From: Dictyocoela muelleri
Lineage: Eukaryota; Microsporidia
Assembly (NCBI GenBank): GCA_016256075.1
Contig: SDVU01000721.1
Location: forward strand, 1 to 11,165
DNA length: 11,165 nucleotides
Direction: 5' to 3'
In this document: positions 1 through 9,218 of the stretch, piece after piece
How positions within the stretch are numbered: the first letter of the stretch is position 1
Layout: each line of letters begins with the position of its first letter
Notes under the pieces: model-generated
What the model saw: only the letters and a program-made list of their open reading frames with translations
The model's database searches: none
What the model was told of the DNA's origin: nothing
Program-made: the position numbers and the translations under genes

Positions 1-130
1 TTTGAGAACCAACCAGTTAAAAATTAACAGCGAAATAATAAAATTATTTAATTGAATATAAATTAATATTTAAAATTTTAAAACATTATTAATAAATAAA
101 AAAAATATTTAAACTAAAATTTTTAAAAAA

Positions 131-382
131 TTTTATTAATAAAATTCATTATCAAAAAATTGATTTTTTTATTAATAAAAAGGGGAGACATTATTTGCAG
201 GGTCACGGTTTTAATTATTTTATTAATAAAATTCATTATCAAAAATTGATTTTTCTCTTATAAAAAAAGGGACATTATTTGTCGTGAGGCTTTTAATTAA
301 TTTTTATTATCAAAAATTAAATTTTTTTAATTTCAAATTTAATTTGATCAGTGTCTGTATTTGCAGGGGGGCATTATATGTT
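131..382. repeat. Degenerate tandem repeat, about 85-100 bp unit, roughly three copies
   Basis: Two clear units begin at about 131 and 218. Each starts with ttttattaataaaattcatt, continues with a run like atcaaaaattgattttt, and ends in a G-run followed by acattatttg (G-run at 182-186 in the first, 268-271 in the second). The offset between matching points is 84-87 bases. A more diverged third unit follows from about 302 and ends in the G-run at 366-371 followed by cattatatg. The only G-rich runs in this part of the window fall at the same place in each unit, which makes chance AT-rich similarity unlikely. No coding potential is seen. It could be minisatellite DNA or the non-coding edge of a transposon. 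Confidence 0.6.
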
Positions 383-390
383 GTAACATT
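361..390 (+). other. Possible polypurine tract and LTR start of a second element
   Basis: A G-rich tract (gcagggggg, 363-371) is followed a few bases later by tgttgtaaca at 379-388. This arrangement and the TGTTGTAACA start resemble the junction between polypurine tract and 3' LTR in many Ty3/gypsy elements. No matching second LTR or terminal CA partner could be found in the window, so this is only a resemblance. Confidence 0.2.
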
Positions 391-1411
391 TACTATTAAG
401 AATTTTTTTTTATTATTATTTAAAAAAAAATATTCTTTATAAATAATAACCGTATTATATATTTAAATTTACAATAAAATATATAACTTTTTTGACATAA
501 AATTATGAGTACCAAACAGATAAGGTATAATTTAGAAATCTAGAAAATTTTTATACTGATATTTCTGATAGTAAAATTATTTCGGTAATAAAATGGCAAT
601 TACGCTTAAGTTAAAGTTTAATTTTTATGACATAAAATATAACATATTAAAAATGGGTTTTTGATAAGTAATGGGTTAGTTTTCATTTTTAATAAATAAA
701 AGGCAGATATTTAATAAAATAGCTTGAGTTTGTCTTTAAAGAGATAATAGTCGTATCGTAGAAATACAATCAAATAAAAATTTTTTAATTTATAAAATCA
801 AATAAACGCAACCCAATGAAAGCTTAGAGGCTATTACATAAAAAATCTCTTATTTATTCAAATAAATATATAAATTTTAAATATTTATTTTCGAAAATGA
901 AAAATTTTCGTATATTTTTATAAAAAAATAGCACATGTATTAATTTTTTAGTAAAATATAATGCCCAATCGTTATATTTATAATATTTTTTTCGTGTTAA
1001 CAAAAACGTATTTTTGTTAGGTAAAATTATTTTTTTTTCTAAAAGTAAAAAAAATAAATAGTCTGTGTTACGCCTAATTCGTAAAAACGTACTGATAATC
1101 TTAATATCTTCTATTAAAATAGATAATATTAAAAATATTGTTCTCTCGAGTTAATAAATCTTCTATGGAAATCATCCTAATATATGCATAAATCATAAAC
1201 AATTACGATAGTTAAAACATAAAACCTGACGCACGTATAAAAATCTGAAAATAAAAATGAAGTCGATCAAAATATAATTTTTATGTATCTATTATACAAT
1301 CTGTTATTTTTTGAGTGGTTCTTTTATAACATTTTTTAGATTTAAACATTAAAAAACAAGTAATAAAATTTTTGTTCCTTAAAGATAATTTAAAATACAA
1401 TCATATTATAT
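390..1411. other. AT-rich stretch without a recognisable gene
   Basis: No open frame with family resemblance, no RNA gene and no repeat copy were recognised. Homopolymer A and T runs dominate. The only structure noted is the hairpin listed separately at 998-1019. The last four bases (1408-1411, atat) are the possible left target duplication of the neighbouring LTR element. Confidence 0.5.
998..1019. other. Perfect 9-bp hairpin with CGTA loop
   Basis: The arms taacaaaaa (998-1006) and tttttgtta (1011-1019) are exact reverse complements around the four-base loop cgta. It stands in non-coding AT-rich DNA, is not followed by an obvious gene, and could be the remnant of a palindromic element end or simply chance in low-complexity DNA. 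Confidence 0.5.
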
Positions 1412-1691
1412 TTTCCGACCCACGCGGAATGGTTCGTCCAAGAATGTAATTAACATAGATACTTTTAATAAATGTTTATTTATTAATGTATTTATTACTA
1501 TTGCCACCATAGGATGATCGTCTATGATTGGTGTTTTCTTTGTTTATGTATGATTTTGTATTTCTCATATATATGGGTGAGGTATTTGTTTTGAGTTTCT
1601 TTTATTGTTTTTTAAATAAAATAAAAAGACTCGAACATTAAGATCATAAAAAACAGGGTTTTTTGGATTTGATGGTATACGATGTCAGACA
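1412..1691 (-). repeat. 3' LTR of the Ty3/gypsy element
   Basis: This is a 280-bp direct copy of 5246-5526. By eye the two differ at about 17 substitutions and two small length changes, roughly 94% identity. It begins close to the shared tccgacccacgcggaatgg and ends at agaca. In the other copy the ends read TG...CA, the standard LTR termini. It is the 3' LTR because the element reads on the minus strand and the polypurine tract adjoins it at 1692-1706. Several AATAAA-type signals occur on the minus strand, and an AT-alternating run at 1567-1574 could serve as a TATA box. Confidence 0.92.
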
Positions 1692-1706
1692 TTCTACTCC
1701 TCCTTC
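1692..1706 (-). promoter_or_regulatory. Polypurine tract of the LTR element
   Basis: On the minus strand the bases directly before the 3' LTR read GAAGGAGGAGTAGAA, a purine-rich run abutting the LTR's TG start. In LTR elements this is the RNase H-resistant primer for plus-strand DNA synthesis. Its position confirms the minus-strand orientation of the element. Confidence 0.75.
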
Positions 1707-2740
1707 GACTTAAAGGTCTCACGTTCTTTTTATTATCCAAAACTTCATGATTGCTACTTTTCAAAATAATCATTCCATTATCTTTTATTTCTTTTACATA
1801 ATATTTACCTCACCATATCTTGCTCTGTTAAGTAGGGTGCGATATTTTTAAAAGAACCAGTTCATTTTCTTCTCATTGATAATTTATTTTTCATTTATTT
1901 TTTCTTATCATGTTATAAATATTCATTTCGCATAGTCTTTTATAAGGATTATCGTAATCTACATTCGAAGCGCTTCTATTTGTGAAATATCAGAACCATA
2001 TGCTAGAAAATGTAGGGAAAATCCAGTCGATGAATTAATACAAAAATAAATACGATTGTAAATTATATTTACAATTTTTTCTACATTTTCATCTTTAAAT
2101 ATCCGCATTATTTCATTGATGGTTTTATTAATGCGCTCGCTTATTCCATTAGTTTGTGGACTATTTATTGTTGTAAAATATTGTTTTGTATTTAGGGACA
2201 TTATAGAACTTTTAAAAGGTTTGCTTATATACTGTTACCCATATCACTTATAAATTTCTTTGGTGGTTCAAATTTTGAAGCCATATTTCTTCAAAAGATT
2301 TTTTAAAGGGGGTCTGAAGTTATGTTTTTTGTTATTTTTACTTTGTTATATTTTGTGAATAAATCTGTGAGGGTTATCAAATACATTTTACCCAATAATC
2401 CATTTTTGTTTTTTAATTTGAATAGACCATCAATATCTGATTATATAGATTCATTAAATTTTTTTGAAAGCAATGAGTGAGTAAAATAATAAATATTATT
2501 ATTAAAATTTTTGTTTTCCCGACATTTTCTACAATTCATGACAAATTTATTCATAATATTTATAATTTTCTTTACTTGGAAATATTTTGCGATAAACATC
2601 GTATTAATTCTGATGCCTGGATGACCAAGTTCTTCGTGAATTGAATTTAATGTCTCAATTATTTTATTTTCAGGTAATAAATTTTTTTATTCATTACTAA
2701 TTAGATATTTTTTTCTTAAAGTCGTCATTAAGCTGTAGTT
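1707..2740 (-). pseudogene. Integrase remnant of the Ty3/gypsy element
   Basis: On the minus strand three parts of a retroelement integrase are visible in order. At about 2520-2660 is an N-terminal zinc-binding region with an ELGHPGI-like segment and a later C-x2-C pair. Next is part of the catalytic core, clearest at 2136-2159, where SPQTNGISE matches the family motif around the catalytic glutamate. At about 1720-1860 is a C-terminal stretch resembling the GPY/F module, ending in a basic tail just before the polypurine tract. Integrase joins the element's DNA copy to host DNA. The remnant is broken repeatedly, and only short open pieces survive, the longest about 80 residues at 1959-2201. 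Confidence 0.85.
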
Positions 2741-2749
2741 TATTTATTG

Positions 2750-3160
2750 GTAATTTGATAATCAAATTAACTCTGGAAAAATAATCAGAAAATTGGTTTT
2801 CAGATCCTGGTATATTTGTAACTTCATAATCAAATTCGTCAAGGTCTGAAGGCTCTCTTAAAATCCTATTGTTATTATGCTTTTTAAAGTAGGTTAAATT
2901 TCTATTATCAGTGAAAACTTTTATTTTTTGGCCTAAAATTATTTGTCGGAAATGAATAAGAGATTTGTAAATTAAAAAGAACTCTTTTTAACTAACGAAT
3001 ATCTAGTTTTAAAATTGAAAGTTTAGAACTAAAAAGGCTATAACCTTTTTATTTTGTGTTAAATAACATCCTATAGCAAAATTACTTGCATCTGTATAAA
3101 AAGTAAATTCTTCGTTTAAATCCGGAATATTTTGCAGTGGTTGAGTTTTTATTTCTTTTA
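2750..3160 (-). pseudogene. RNase H remnant of the Ty3/gypsy element
   Basis: The minus strand near 3060-3120 reads EFTFYTDASNFAIGCYL, which carries the TDAS motif with the first catalytic aspartate of Ty3/gypsy RNase H. Near 2760-2830 it reads IPGSENQFSDYFSR-like sequence, the usual end of RNase H and its connection to integrase (the family has IPGxxNxxADxLSR). RNase H degrades the RNA strand of the RNA-DNA hybrid during reverse transcription. The domain is recognisable from its two ends but broken throughout. Confidence 0.8.
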
Positions 3161-3249
3161 ATATTACGTTTATCTATTTTACATCCTTTTCATATTTTTT
3201 AAATTTTATTTTTGCAGACGTCATCGAAGTTAAAGGCGAAATTTTATAG

Positions 3250-3960
3250 GTTTAATATTTTATAAAAAGTATAAACCATTGAATTATTCCTAAAAATTTA
3301 AGTAATTTCTTTCTAGATTTTATCTCTTTTATTGGCGAAATTTTTAATATATTTTGAATATTAGGTTTTATTTCTTTATTAGTTATAATACCCCAAAATA
3401 TTAACCTTTTTAGAATAAAGGGAGCTTTTTTCGTAATTTATTTTTATGTTGTTGTTAATTAATTTTTGAAATACTCGGTTGAGGTGACTTTCATGTTCTT
3501 CGATGGATTTACTGAATATCCGAAAATCAACAATGTAGATTTTGATGAAATCAAGATCAGCAAAAATTTTCATCATTGATCGCTGAAAAAAGAAAGGAGC
3601 ATTTTAAGACCAAAGGGCATCATTAAAAATTCGTATTTTCTATTCATAACCAAAAAGCTGCTTTTTGTACACTATCTTTGTCGACAGAAATTTGGTAATA
3701 ATCCATCTCTAGGAGAGTGTAGAAAATATTTTTGTATTATTTAAGTCAGTTAATATAGATTGTATTTTTGGAAAAGGAAATTTATCGATTTTTTAATTAG
3801 ATTTAACTTCCGGTAATCAATAACTAATCTCATATCATTATTTGATTTAGGTATTATGAAAGATGGTGAGTTATATATGATTCATATTTACGTATAATTC
3901 CTTGTTTTACAAGTTTATCCATATGATTTCGCAATAAATCTTAATATTTTATAGGTACTT
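3250..3960 (-). pseudogene. Reverse transcriptase remnant of the Ty3/gypsy element
   Basis: The minus strand carries the fingers of a Ty3/gypsy reverse transcriptase at about 3810-3930, where FIIPKSNNDMRLVIDYRKLN matches the family block before the palm. The palm motif region falls at about 3526-3537. It is followed at 3400-3520 by SIEEHESHLNRVFQKLINN and a short NILGY-like stretch, typical of the end of the palm and start of the thumb. The longest open piece is about 65 residues (3379-3576). The enzyme copies element RNA into DNA. The copy here is heavily decayed. Confidence 0.88.
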
Positions 3961-4340
3961 TATAATCTCTTTAAAATAGGATTTTTTGTAATTGTTTCAA
4001 TTTTAAATTTTTTGCCTATAATATTATTATTAAAATTAATTTTTGATTTATACCCTTCAATTGATTTATTTATCATTGTAGATACCACTTCACAAACATT
4101 TTCCGTCGCTTTCTCAATACTAAATTCTAATTCTGTCCCGTTTATACTTAAAAAAATATTTTTAAAATTAATTTTTACCATGTTATCAATCATAAATCTT
4201 ACTCCAAGTAATAACTCTTCAGTAAATCCGTATATTATCAGAAAACTAACCTTAAATTTTTGTATCCGGAATGTTTAAAAATTCACAAGGAATATAACAG
4301 TGTTTAGATGTTATCGTTACAGTTCTATCTGCCATAACTA
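3960..4340 (-). pseudogene. Remnant between protease and reverse transcriptase
   Basis: A 77-residue open piece (3960-4193, minus strand) lies between the protease motif and the reverse transcriptase fingers. By position it should hold the end of the protease and the linker into reverse transcriptase. I recognise no motif within it. The overlapping plus-strand open frame at 4012-4278 is its antisense shadow. Confidence 0.55.
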
Positions 4341-4342
4341 AT

Positions 4343-5228
4343 TCATTCGGTGACATTTATCTGTGGAAACTTAAATTTTTCAGCAAATTTTTCTGAAACA
4401 CAATTATGTTGGGATCCAGTGTCAATGTTAATTATTGTGTCTTGGTCATGTATTTTTGATGGGAAGCAAATTAGAGAATTTTTATTATAATTTTCTTGGA
4501 CTATCATGTTATTCAGCTTGTTATTTTTCCCATATGACTCAAGTCGTTTGTTTCGACATTCACTTGAATCATGTTTGGTTTGTTTATGGTAACTACAATA
4601 TTTTTCATTATTATCATTACTCAAATGATTAAAATTTTTAATGGGTTTTCTATGGAATTTTAAATTTTTTTGTAATGTTATCTCAACTCTTTTAATAAAC
4701 TCAATTATATTCTTCATTCTATAAATATTTAATTCTTATAATCTGTTTTCTACAGATGTATGCAACCCTAATAAAAATGATTCTTCGATCTTCAGGCTTT
4801 TTGAGATTTGTATAATTTAGCACAGTGAGAGTATTTTTTGGACTATATCTTTTATTTCATTTTCATAATCTTCAATCAAAACAAAATTATATTGCTTTAT
4901 TCCTCGTAAATGATCCATGTATGTTTTTGAACGGTGTTAAGGGTATTTTATTTATAAAATGTTCTCAAATATGTACAATGGTGTTTTAACATTTTTTAGA
5001 AGATTATCATATTTGAATGAAATGAGTCCTTATAAATTTTAACTTGAATTTTCTCAGACCATGTACATAGTTTCGCAATTGTTTTAAACTCATCTACCCA
5101 TACCTCACAATTTTGATTTTCTAGATCTTCAAGGCATTGTATCTTAATAGGTATTGCGTCTGTTAATCAATCAATTTTGTATGTAAAAAAAAATTCGCGT
5201 ATTTTGATGCTGCATCTTGACACGGCAT
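4343..5228 (-). pseudogene. Gag and start of protease, Ty3/gypsy element
   Basis: The best-preserved part is a 124-residue open piece at 4343-4717 (minus strand). At 4556-4597 it holds a Gag zinc knuckle of the form C-x2-H-x4-H-x4-C, beginning CSYHK and ending SSEC. At 4412-4423 lies DTGS, the active-site motif of the aspartic protease. Knuckle and protease share one reading frame, as in elements where Gag is joined to Pol. Upstream, 4740-5228 contains decayed Gag-like sequence with tryptophans and basic residues. A methionine codon lies only about 20 bases inside the 5' LTR (5226-5228), leaving almost no leader. Gag forms the particle shell and the knuckle binds RNA. The region is broken in several places. 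Confidence 0.85.
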
Positions 5229-5245
5229 TACGTTTTAATTCAAAT

Positions 5246-5526
5246 TGTCCGACCCACGCGGAATGGTTCGTCCAAGAATGTAATTAACATAGATACTTTT
5301 AATAAATGTTTCTTTATTAAAGTATTTATTACTATTGCCCATATAGGATGATCGTCTATGATTGGTGTTTTCTCTGTTCATGTATGATGTTGTATTTCTC
5401 ATATATATATGGGTGAGGTATTTGTTTTGAGTTTCTTTTATTGTTTTTTAAATAAAATAAAAAGACGCGAACATAAAGATCAAAAAAACAGGGTTTGTCA
5501 GATTTGATTGTATACGATGATAGACA
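5246..5526 (-). repeat. 5' LTR of the Ty3/gypsy element
   Basis: This is a 281-bp direct copy of 1412-1691 with TG...CA termini (tgtccgaccc at 5246, ending tagaca at 5526). In the element's orientation it is the 5' LTR and would carry the promoter. An alternating AT run at 5401-5410 on either strand is a candidate TATA box. No primer-binding site complementary to a recognisable tRNA is evident in the bases just inside it (5226-5245). Confidence 0.92.
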
Positions 5527-6226
5527 ATATCATGTTTTTTACAATAATATTATTTAACTTTGGATTGATATTTATATAGTCAATTAAAAGTACTCGGTAA
5601 AAGTTTTATAAATTCATATAAAAATTAATTTAATGGTCGCTGTTACAAGTGTATGTGCTTATTTTCACATTAAATATATTATATAATAGATAAATAAAGT
5701 AAAATATGTAATTTACTTTTTAATAAATAACTCCTTGTAATTTTTTTTTATATATATAATATTACAGCCATTATGCGTTTTATAAATAAGCTAAGACAAA
5801 ATGAACAATGATTAAACTGTGTTTTAAATAAATGACAATATTAATTATTTTTTATTTGTATAAACGAAATTTACCATGATTTTCTGCATATCATAACATG
5901 TTATAAATGTAATAAAGAAACTTTATATACTTCTAAAACTAGAAAAACAAAATATATTTTATGATTTTTAGAATTTAATTTTGTTTTTTATAACATTTCA
6001 AAAGTTTTTATAACAAATTTAATTTTATAAGATATCAAAGAAACTTAGAAGATTTTCGGTTCTTATTATCCTAAGGCTGTCGCTTCGAGAATATATCTTA
6101 AACACGCTATAATAAATACTAAGGTGATATTAAAAAATATTTTTTTATACAAATAAAAAATTTTATTTTTTAAAGATAATAATTTCTTCGTTTAAATTTT
6201 TTTTATTGTATTGTATTGTATTAATT
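5527..6226. other. AT-rich stretch without a recognisable gene
   Basis: It begins with the possible right target duplication of the LTR element (atat, 5527-5530). No open frame with family resemblance and no RNA gene is seen. Near its end, 6205-6222 is a short attgt microsatellite. This lies just beyond the 3' end of the neighbouring SINE copy and could belong to its tail. Confidence 0.5.
6205..6222. repeat. Short (ATTGT)n microsatellite
   Basis: Three and a half perfect units of attgt. On the minus strand this reads (ACAAT)n and begins a few bases after the 3' end of the SINE copy at 6227-6588. It could be a simple-repeat tail of that copy. The other copy has no such tail. Confidence 0.6.
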
Positions 6227-6588
6227 ATTAATGTAGACCAAATCTAAAAGCAAAACATGAGAGTTTCTCAGACTATTGTCCTAAGCCTTTTTGTTATTGG
6301 TGTTCCAATAATACCGCTTTCATTAAAAACCCAGAAGCTTTTGTTGTATAAGCGATGTTCGTTTATAATGCTTCAAAGTGATACAGGTAATTGGGTGCTT
6401 TTCATGATTTTTTTTATACTACTTTTTGCGAAATGCGTCTACACTCATCCCCGCACCTATAAAATTATCTCTGCCTTATTGTCATATTATATCAACTCTT
6501 AATAGCTGCCACACACTATAAGAACTGTATATTATACTATTTATTCTATGGTTTTTGACCGCTTAATGACACATCGTATTATTTATTT
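6227..6588 (-). mobile_element. SINE copy 1, body only (no tRNA head)
   Basis: This stretch aligns along its whole length with 9661-10037, roughly two-thirds identical by eye, in the same orientation. Shared blocks include tgttccaataata, gatacaggtaatt, ctactttttgc, attgtcatatta, aactgtatatta, gaccgcttaat and attatttattt. Similarity stops at 6588, where the other copy goes on into its tRNA-like head, so this copy is truncated at its 5' end, as is common for LINE-mobilised copies. An 81-codon open frame runs on the plus strand at 6257-6502, antisense to the SINE. It is not preserved in the other copy and I do not regard it as a gene. The divergence between copies suggests an old family. Confidence 0.75.
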
Positions 6589-7057
6589 GCGAACATTATA
6601 AAATATATCACACCAGATCGTCTCTTACATACTTTTTAAAAATTAAATTTTATATTATGTTTTCAAAAAATAAATAAAAAATCGCACCTATTAATTACAT
6701 CTAAAATTAATAAGTGTCAACTACAAAATTTCCTTATACTCTTTTTCGAAAGAATTTTTCTCCAATTTAAAGAGGGAAATCACAAAAAGCCGATTATATG
6801 AGGGAAATTTAATGTTTATTAATTAAAATAATAAAAACTCAGATGTTATAAAATTAAAAGTTTAAATACTAAAAAATTAATATGTTTTATAAAAAAAAAA
6901 TATTTTTTATTTATATTTTAGTGACTTTTAAATTCCATTTTTCCTAAAAATAATAAAAGACAACTAAATTACTTATTTAATGAAATTATTTACATTTTTT
7001 AGTTTTGAATTTTTTATAAATTTTATTAGTTTTAATAAATAACAAAAAACTGTTGAT
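6589..7057. other. AT-rich stretch without a recognisable gene
   Basis: Nothing supportable was found beyond A/T runs. A 16-base string shared with the right inverted repeat of the 9219-10307 element (aaaataataaaaactc, about 6826-6841) is not extended on either side and is probably chance. Confidence 0.5.
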
Positions 7058-7225
7058 TGTTAGAAAGCAGCGAAAATTAGACTAAAAATATCTCATTTTA
7101 GAAAAAAGCGTTTAGGTTGAAGTTATTCCGTGAGAGGCTTATTAGAAGTAGGTGTCGATATGGCGTGGTTTCGAACAGGCGATGTTGACTAACAGGCGTG
7201 CTGTCAATTTGGTGTTCGGCATTAA
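7058..7225. other. GC-richer islet of unknown origin
   Basis: This stretch is clearly richer in G and C than its surroundings, especially 7130-7215 (for example tggcgtggtttcgaacaggcg). On the minus strand an ATG at about 7222 opens a frame of only 26 codons (MPNTKLTARLL and onward). Other frames stay open for 30 or so codons but show no family I recognise. It may be a fragment of a dispersed repeat or of an old coding sequence. Base composition is the only real evidence. Confidence 0.35.
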
Positions 7226-8536
7226 ATACTCTATATACTTATTTAATCTGAATTTCTAATATCTTTAGCTGAAAACTTAGAATTATCAACGCTATCAACG
7301 ATTCTTCTGAGAGTAGGCACTGAAGTCTAAATTATTAGTGTGTCACATCTATTAATAAATAAAATTGGCTTGTAGTAGTCAGGAGAGCCATATAAATGTA
7401 ATCAAATTTGTCTAAAGATCTTAATAACTTTATTAATTAACAAATGAAATGAATATGAACTATAAAGCAATTAGCAATATAGTAAAAGATGCTAAAAACA
7501 AAAAAAATTCATTATGCAAAGGGTTCGCGTGAAATGATAGTTTTAAATTTTTATAAAAATTTATTTTTTTTTGAATTTTTTATATTTATTTTTTTTAAGA
7601 AATGTTTTTTTAAGGGTTGAATATATGGCGAATAAGAGACCGCATCCGACTAGATGTCTAAAGAGAGTGTTACCCTTTTTTTTGTGCAAGTAATGCGAAA
7701 AAAAACACTGAATAATAATGTATGTCTCATTTTAAAATTACTTGCTAAAATTATCAACATATGCGCTTTAAGCGACATTGATATTTTTTATAAAAAATGT
7801 ACTAAGTTGTATTCGAAACCATTAACACAAACTAAATCATATTCTACAAATATCTACACTATTAAAACTAAAATTATGTTTTTAATATAATTAAATATAT
7901 ATAATAATTCTATTGAAAAATAAAAAAATTTATAATCAATAAAAAATAAAATTCGGTATTTTTAAATAAAAAAGAGAATAAAAATACAATACTTTTAAAA
8001 AATATTTCTTATTTAATTAATAATATTCAAGAATATTTCATGTTTATTATATTTTTTTTGTAATGATAGATCACAAAACTTAGACGATATCATCCGGTAT
8101 ATAATTGTCGGTCCGAAATGCAATTAAGTATAAAAAAATTAAATTTTATAAATGAAAATAAAAATAATATACAATAAAATATTAATCAAATTTATTTTTT
8201 TTAAATAAAAATTACATTTGTTATAGTAATAATTTTTTAATACGTAAAATTTTTTATTCTTAGAAGTATTTCACTTTAATGATAAGCTATTTAAAAAAAA
8301 CTCTAGACATACCTCATATCTAGTCTTAATTTTTTAATTTTTCTGTATAATTTGAGACACATTTTATTTTAATTATTATTAAAAAATCTATAATAAATAT
8401 TTTATTTCATTAAAAAATATAATTTTAGTTTTTATAGTTTAGGCATTTTTAGAATATTGTTTTTTATTGTGTTATAGGTTCGAATACTCCTGGTATAATA
8501 ACAAAAATAAATAAAAATGTAGCTTCAAGCGCATTT
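7226..8536. other. AT-rich stretch; no supportable gene
   Basis: A 78-codon open frame at 7654-7890 (plus strand) begins inside a small GC-richer islet (7620-7668) and then runs into AT-rich sequence. Its predicted protein is lysine-, isoleucine- and tyrosine-rich with no recognisable motif, as expected of chance translation. At about 8479-8489 the string ggttcgaatac resembles a pol III B box, but it lacks a T-arm and an upstream A box. Nothing else was seen. Confidence 0.45.
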
Positions 8537-8557
8537 GTCGCACGCTTGGCGCGAGAC
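8537..8557. other. GC-rich imperfect hairpin with TGTCGC / GAGACA ends
   Basis: gtcgcacgc (8537-8545) and gcgcgagac (8549-8557) pair at seven of nine positions around the loop ttg. With the adjoining bases the outer ends read TGTCGC and, on the other strand, TGTCTCGC. These resemble the TGTCGCG terminus of the inverted-repeat element at 9219-10307. It could be a remnant of two such ends, or chance. Confidence 0.35.
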
Positions 8558-9218
8558 ATATTAAGATTATGTTTTTTTTTAATTATTTAATAAAAAAAAA
8601 ATAGTCGAATTAATAGATTTGACAGAACCTAAAATTTAAAAAATAATAAATACTCTAATACGTGTATATAACACACAGATATATATAGGAAATAAAATGA
8701 ATTCATGTACATTGAGAGCTGAGTAGAAGTTGATGAAAGCTATTGGAAATATAAAATATAAAGAGAACGACATAAAAAAAAACATTGTTATTTGGAGCTG
8801 AAAAAGATAATGTTGTCTATTCTTATTGTTTCTGTTTAAAAAAAATACGCAAATGGCTTTTATAACTTATACTGTATTCTATTTTTTCTAACCATTTGTG
8901 ATCAGTGAATATCAATAAACAAATTCTTTGAGATCAATAAATTAAATATAACATTGAAACAGCCATTAATGGGAATACTTTAAAATACTGATAATGCTGA
9001 TGTTTATACACAAAAAATTTAAAATTTATAGTCATCTTTAAAAAGTTTTAAAATTACAAAGTATAAATAATAGAGAGGTTATTACGCTATTTTTTAGATA
9101 ATTCTGGAAGTATCATTAAAATGAAAACCTGATGATATTCTTAAATTTTTGTAAGATTAGCATATTAAGTCTTATATAGAATTTTTAAATGATGTGCCTT
9201 AAATAGTTATATATATCT
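8558..9218. other. AT-rich stretch without a recognisable gene
   Basis: No open frame with family resemblance, no RNA gene and no repeat copy was recognised. It ends at the left terminus of the inverted-repeat element. Confidence 0.5.

Larger units (their letters stand above)
1412..5526 (-). mobile_element. Dead Ty3/gypsy-type LTR retrotransposon
   Basis: Two direct LTRs (1412-1691 and 5246-5526) enclose about 3.55 kb. On the minus strand this reads in the order gag with zinc knuckle, aspartic protease, reverse transcriptase, RNase H and integrase. Integrase lying after RNase H is the Ty3/gypsy order, not the Ty1/copia order. The four bases outside each LTR are identical (atat at 1408-1411 and 5527-5530), fitting a 4-bp target duplication, though this is weak in such AT-rich DNA. 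The internal region is shorter than in most complete relatives. The element has no envelope gene, because integrase runs almost to the polypurine tract. It is a fossil with well over ten breaks in its coding region. LTR divergence of about 6% points to an insertion of moderate age, perhaps a few to some ten million years at typical animal neutral rates. Confidence 0.92.

Noticed and set aside
4012-4278. 88-codon plus-strand open frame
   Set aside because: It is antisense to the coding remnant of the LTR element between protease and reverse transcriptase.
4435-4632. 65-codon plus-strand open frame
   Set aside because: It is antisense to the better-preserved Gag-protease piece on the minus strand, which carries real motifs.
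6257-6502. 81-codon plus-strand open frame with hydrophobic stretches, at first sight a small membrane protein
   Set aside because: It lies entirely inside the SINE body, antisense to the SINE, and the homologous region at 9680-9950 does not keep the frame. It is a chance open frame in a repeat.
6826-6841. 16 bases shared with the right inverted repeat (aaaataataaaaactc)
   Set aside because: The match does not extend on either side and the string is almost all A and T, so chance is sufficient.
7654-7890. 78-codon plus-strand open frame
   Set aside because: The predicted protein has AT-driven composition (Lys, Ile, Asn, Tyr), no recognisable motif, and no promoter, splice or repeat evidence. 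Frames of this length occur by chance.
8479-8489. B-box-like ggttcgaatac, possible second tRNA or SINE
   Set aside because: It matches only 9 of 11 consensus positions, with no T-stem, no convincing A box upstream and no similarity to the SINE head beyond this string.
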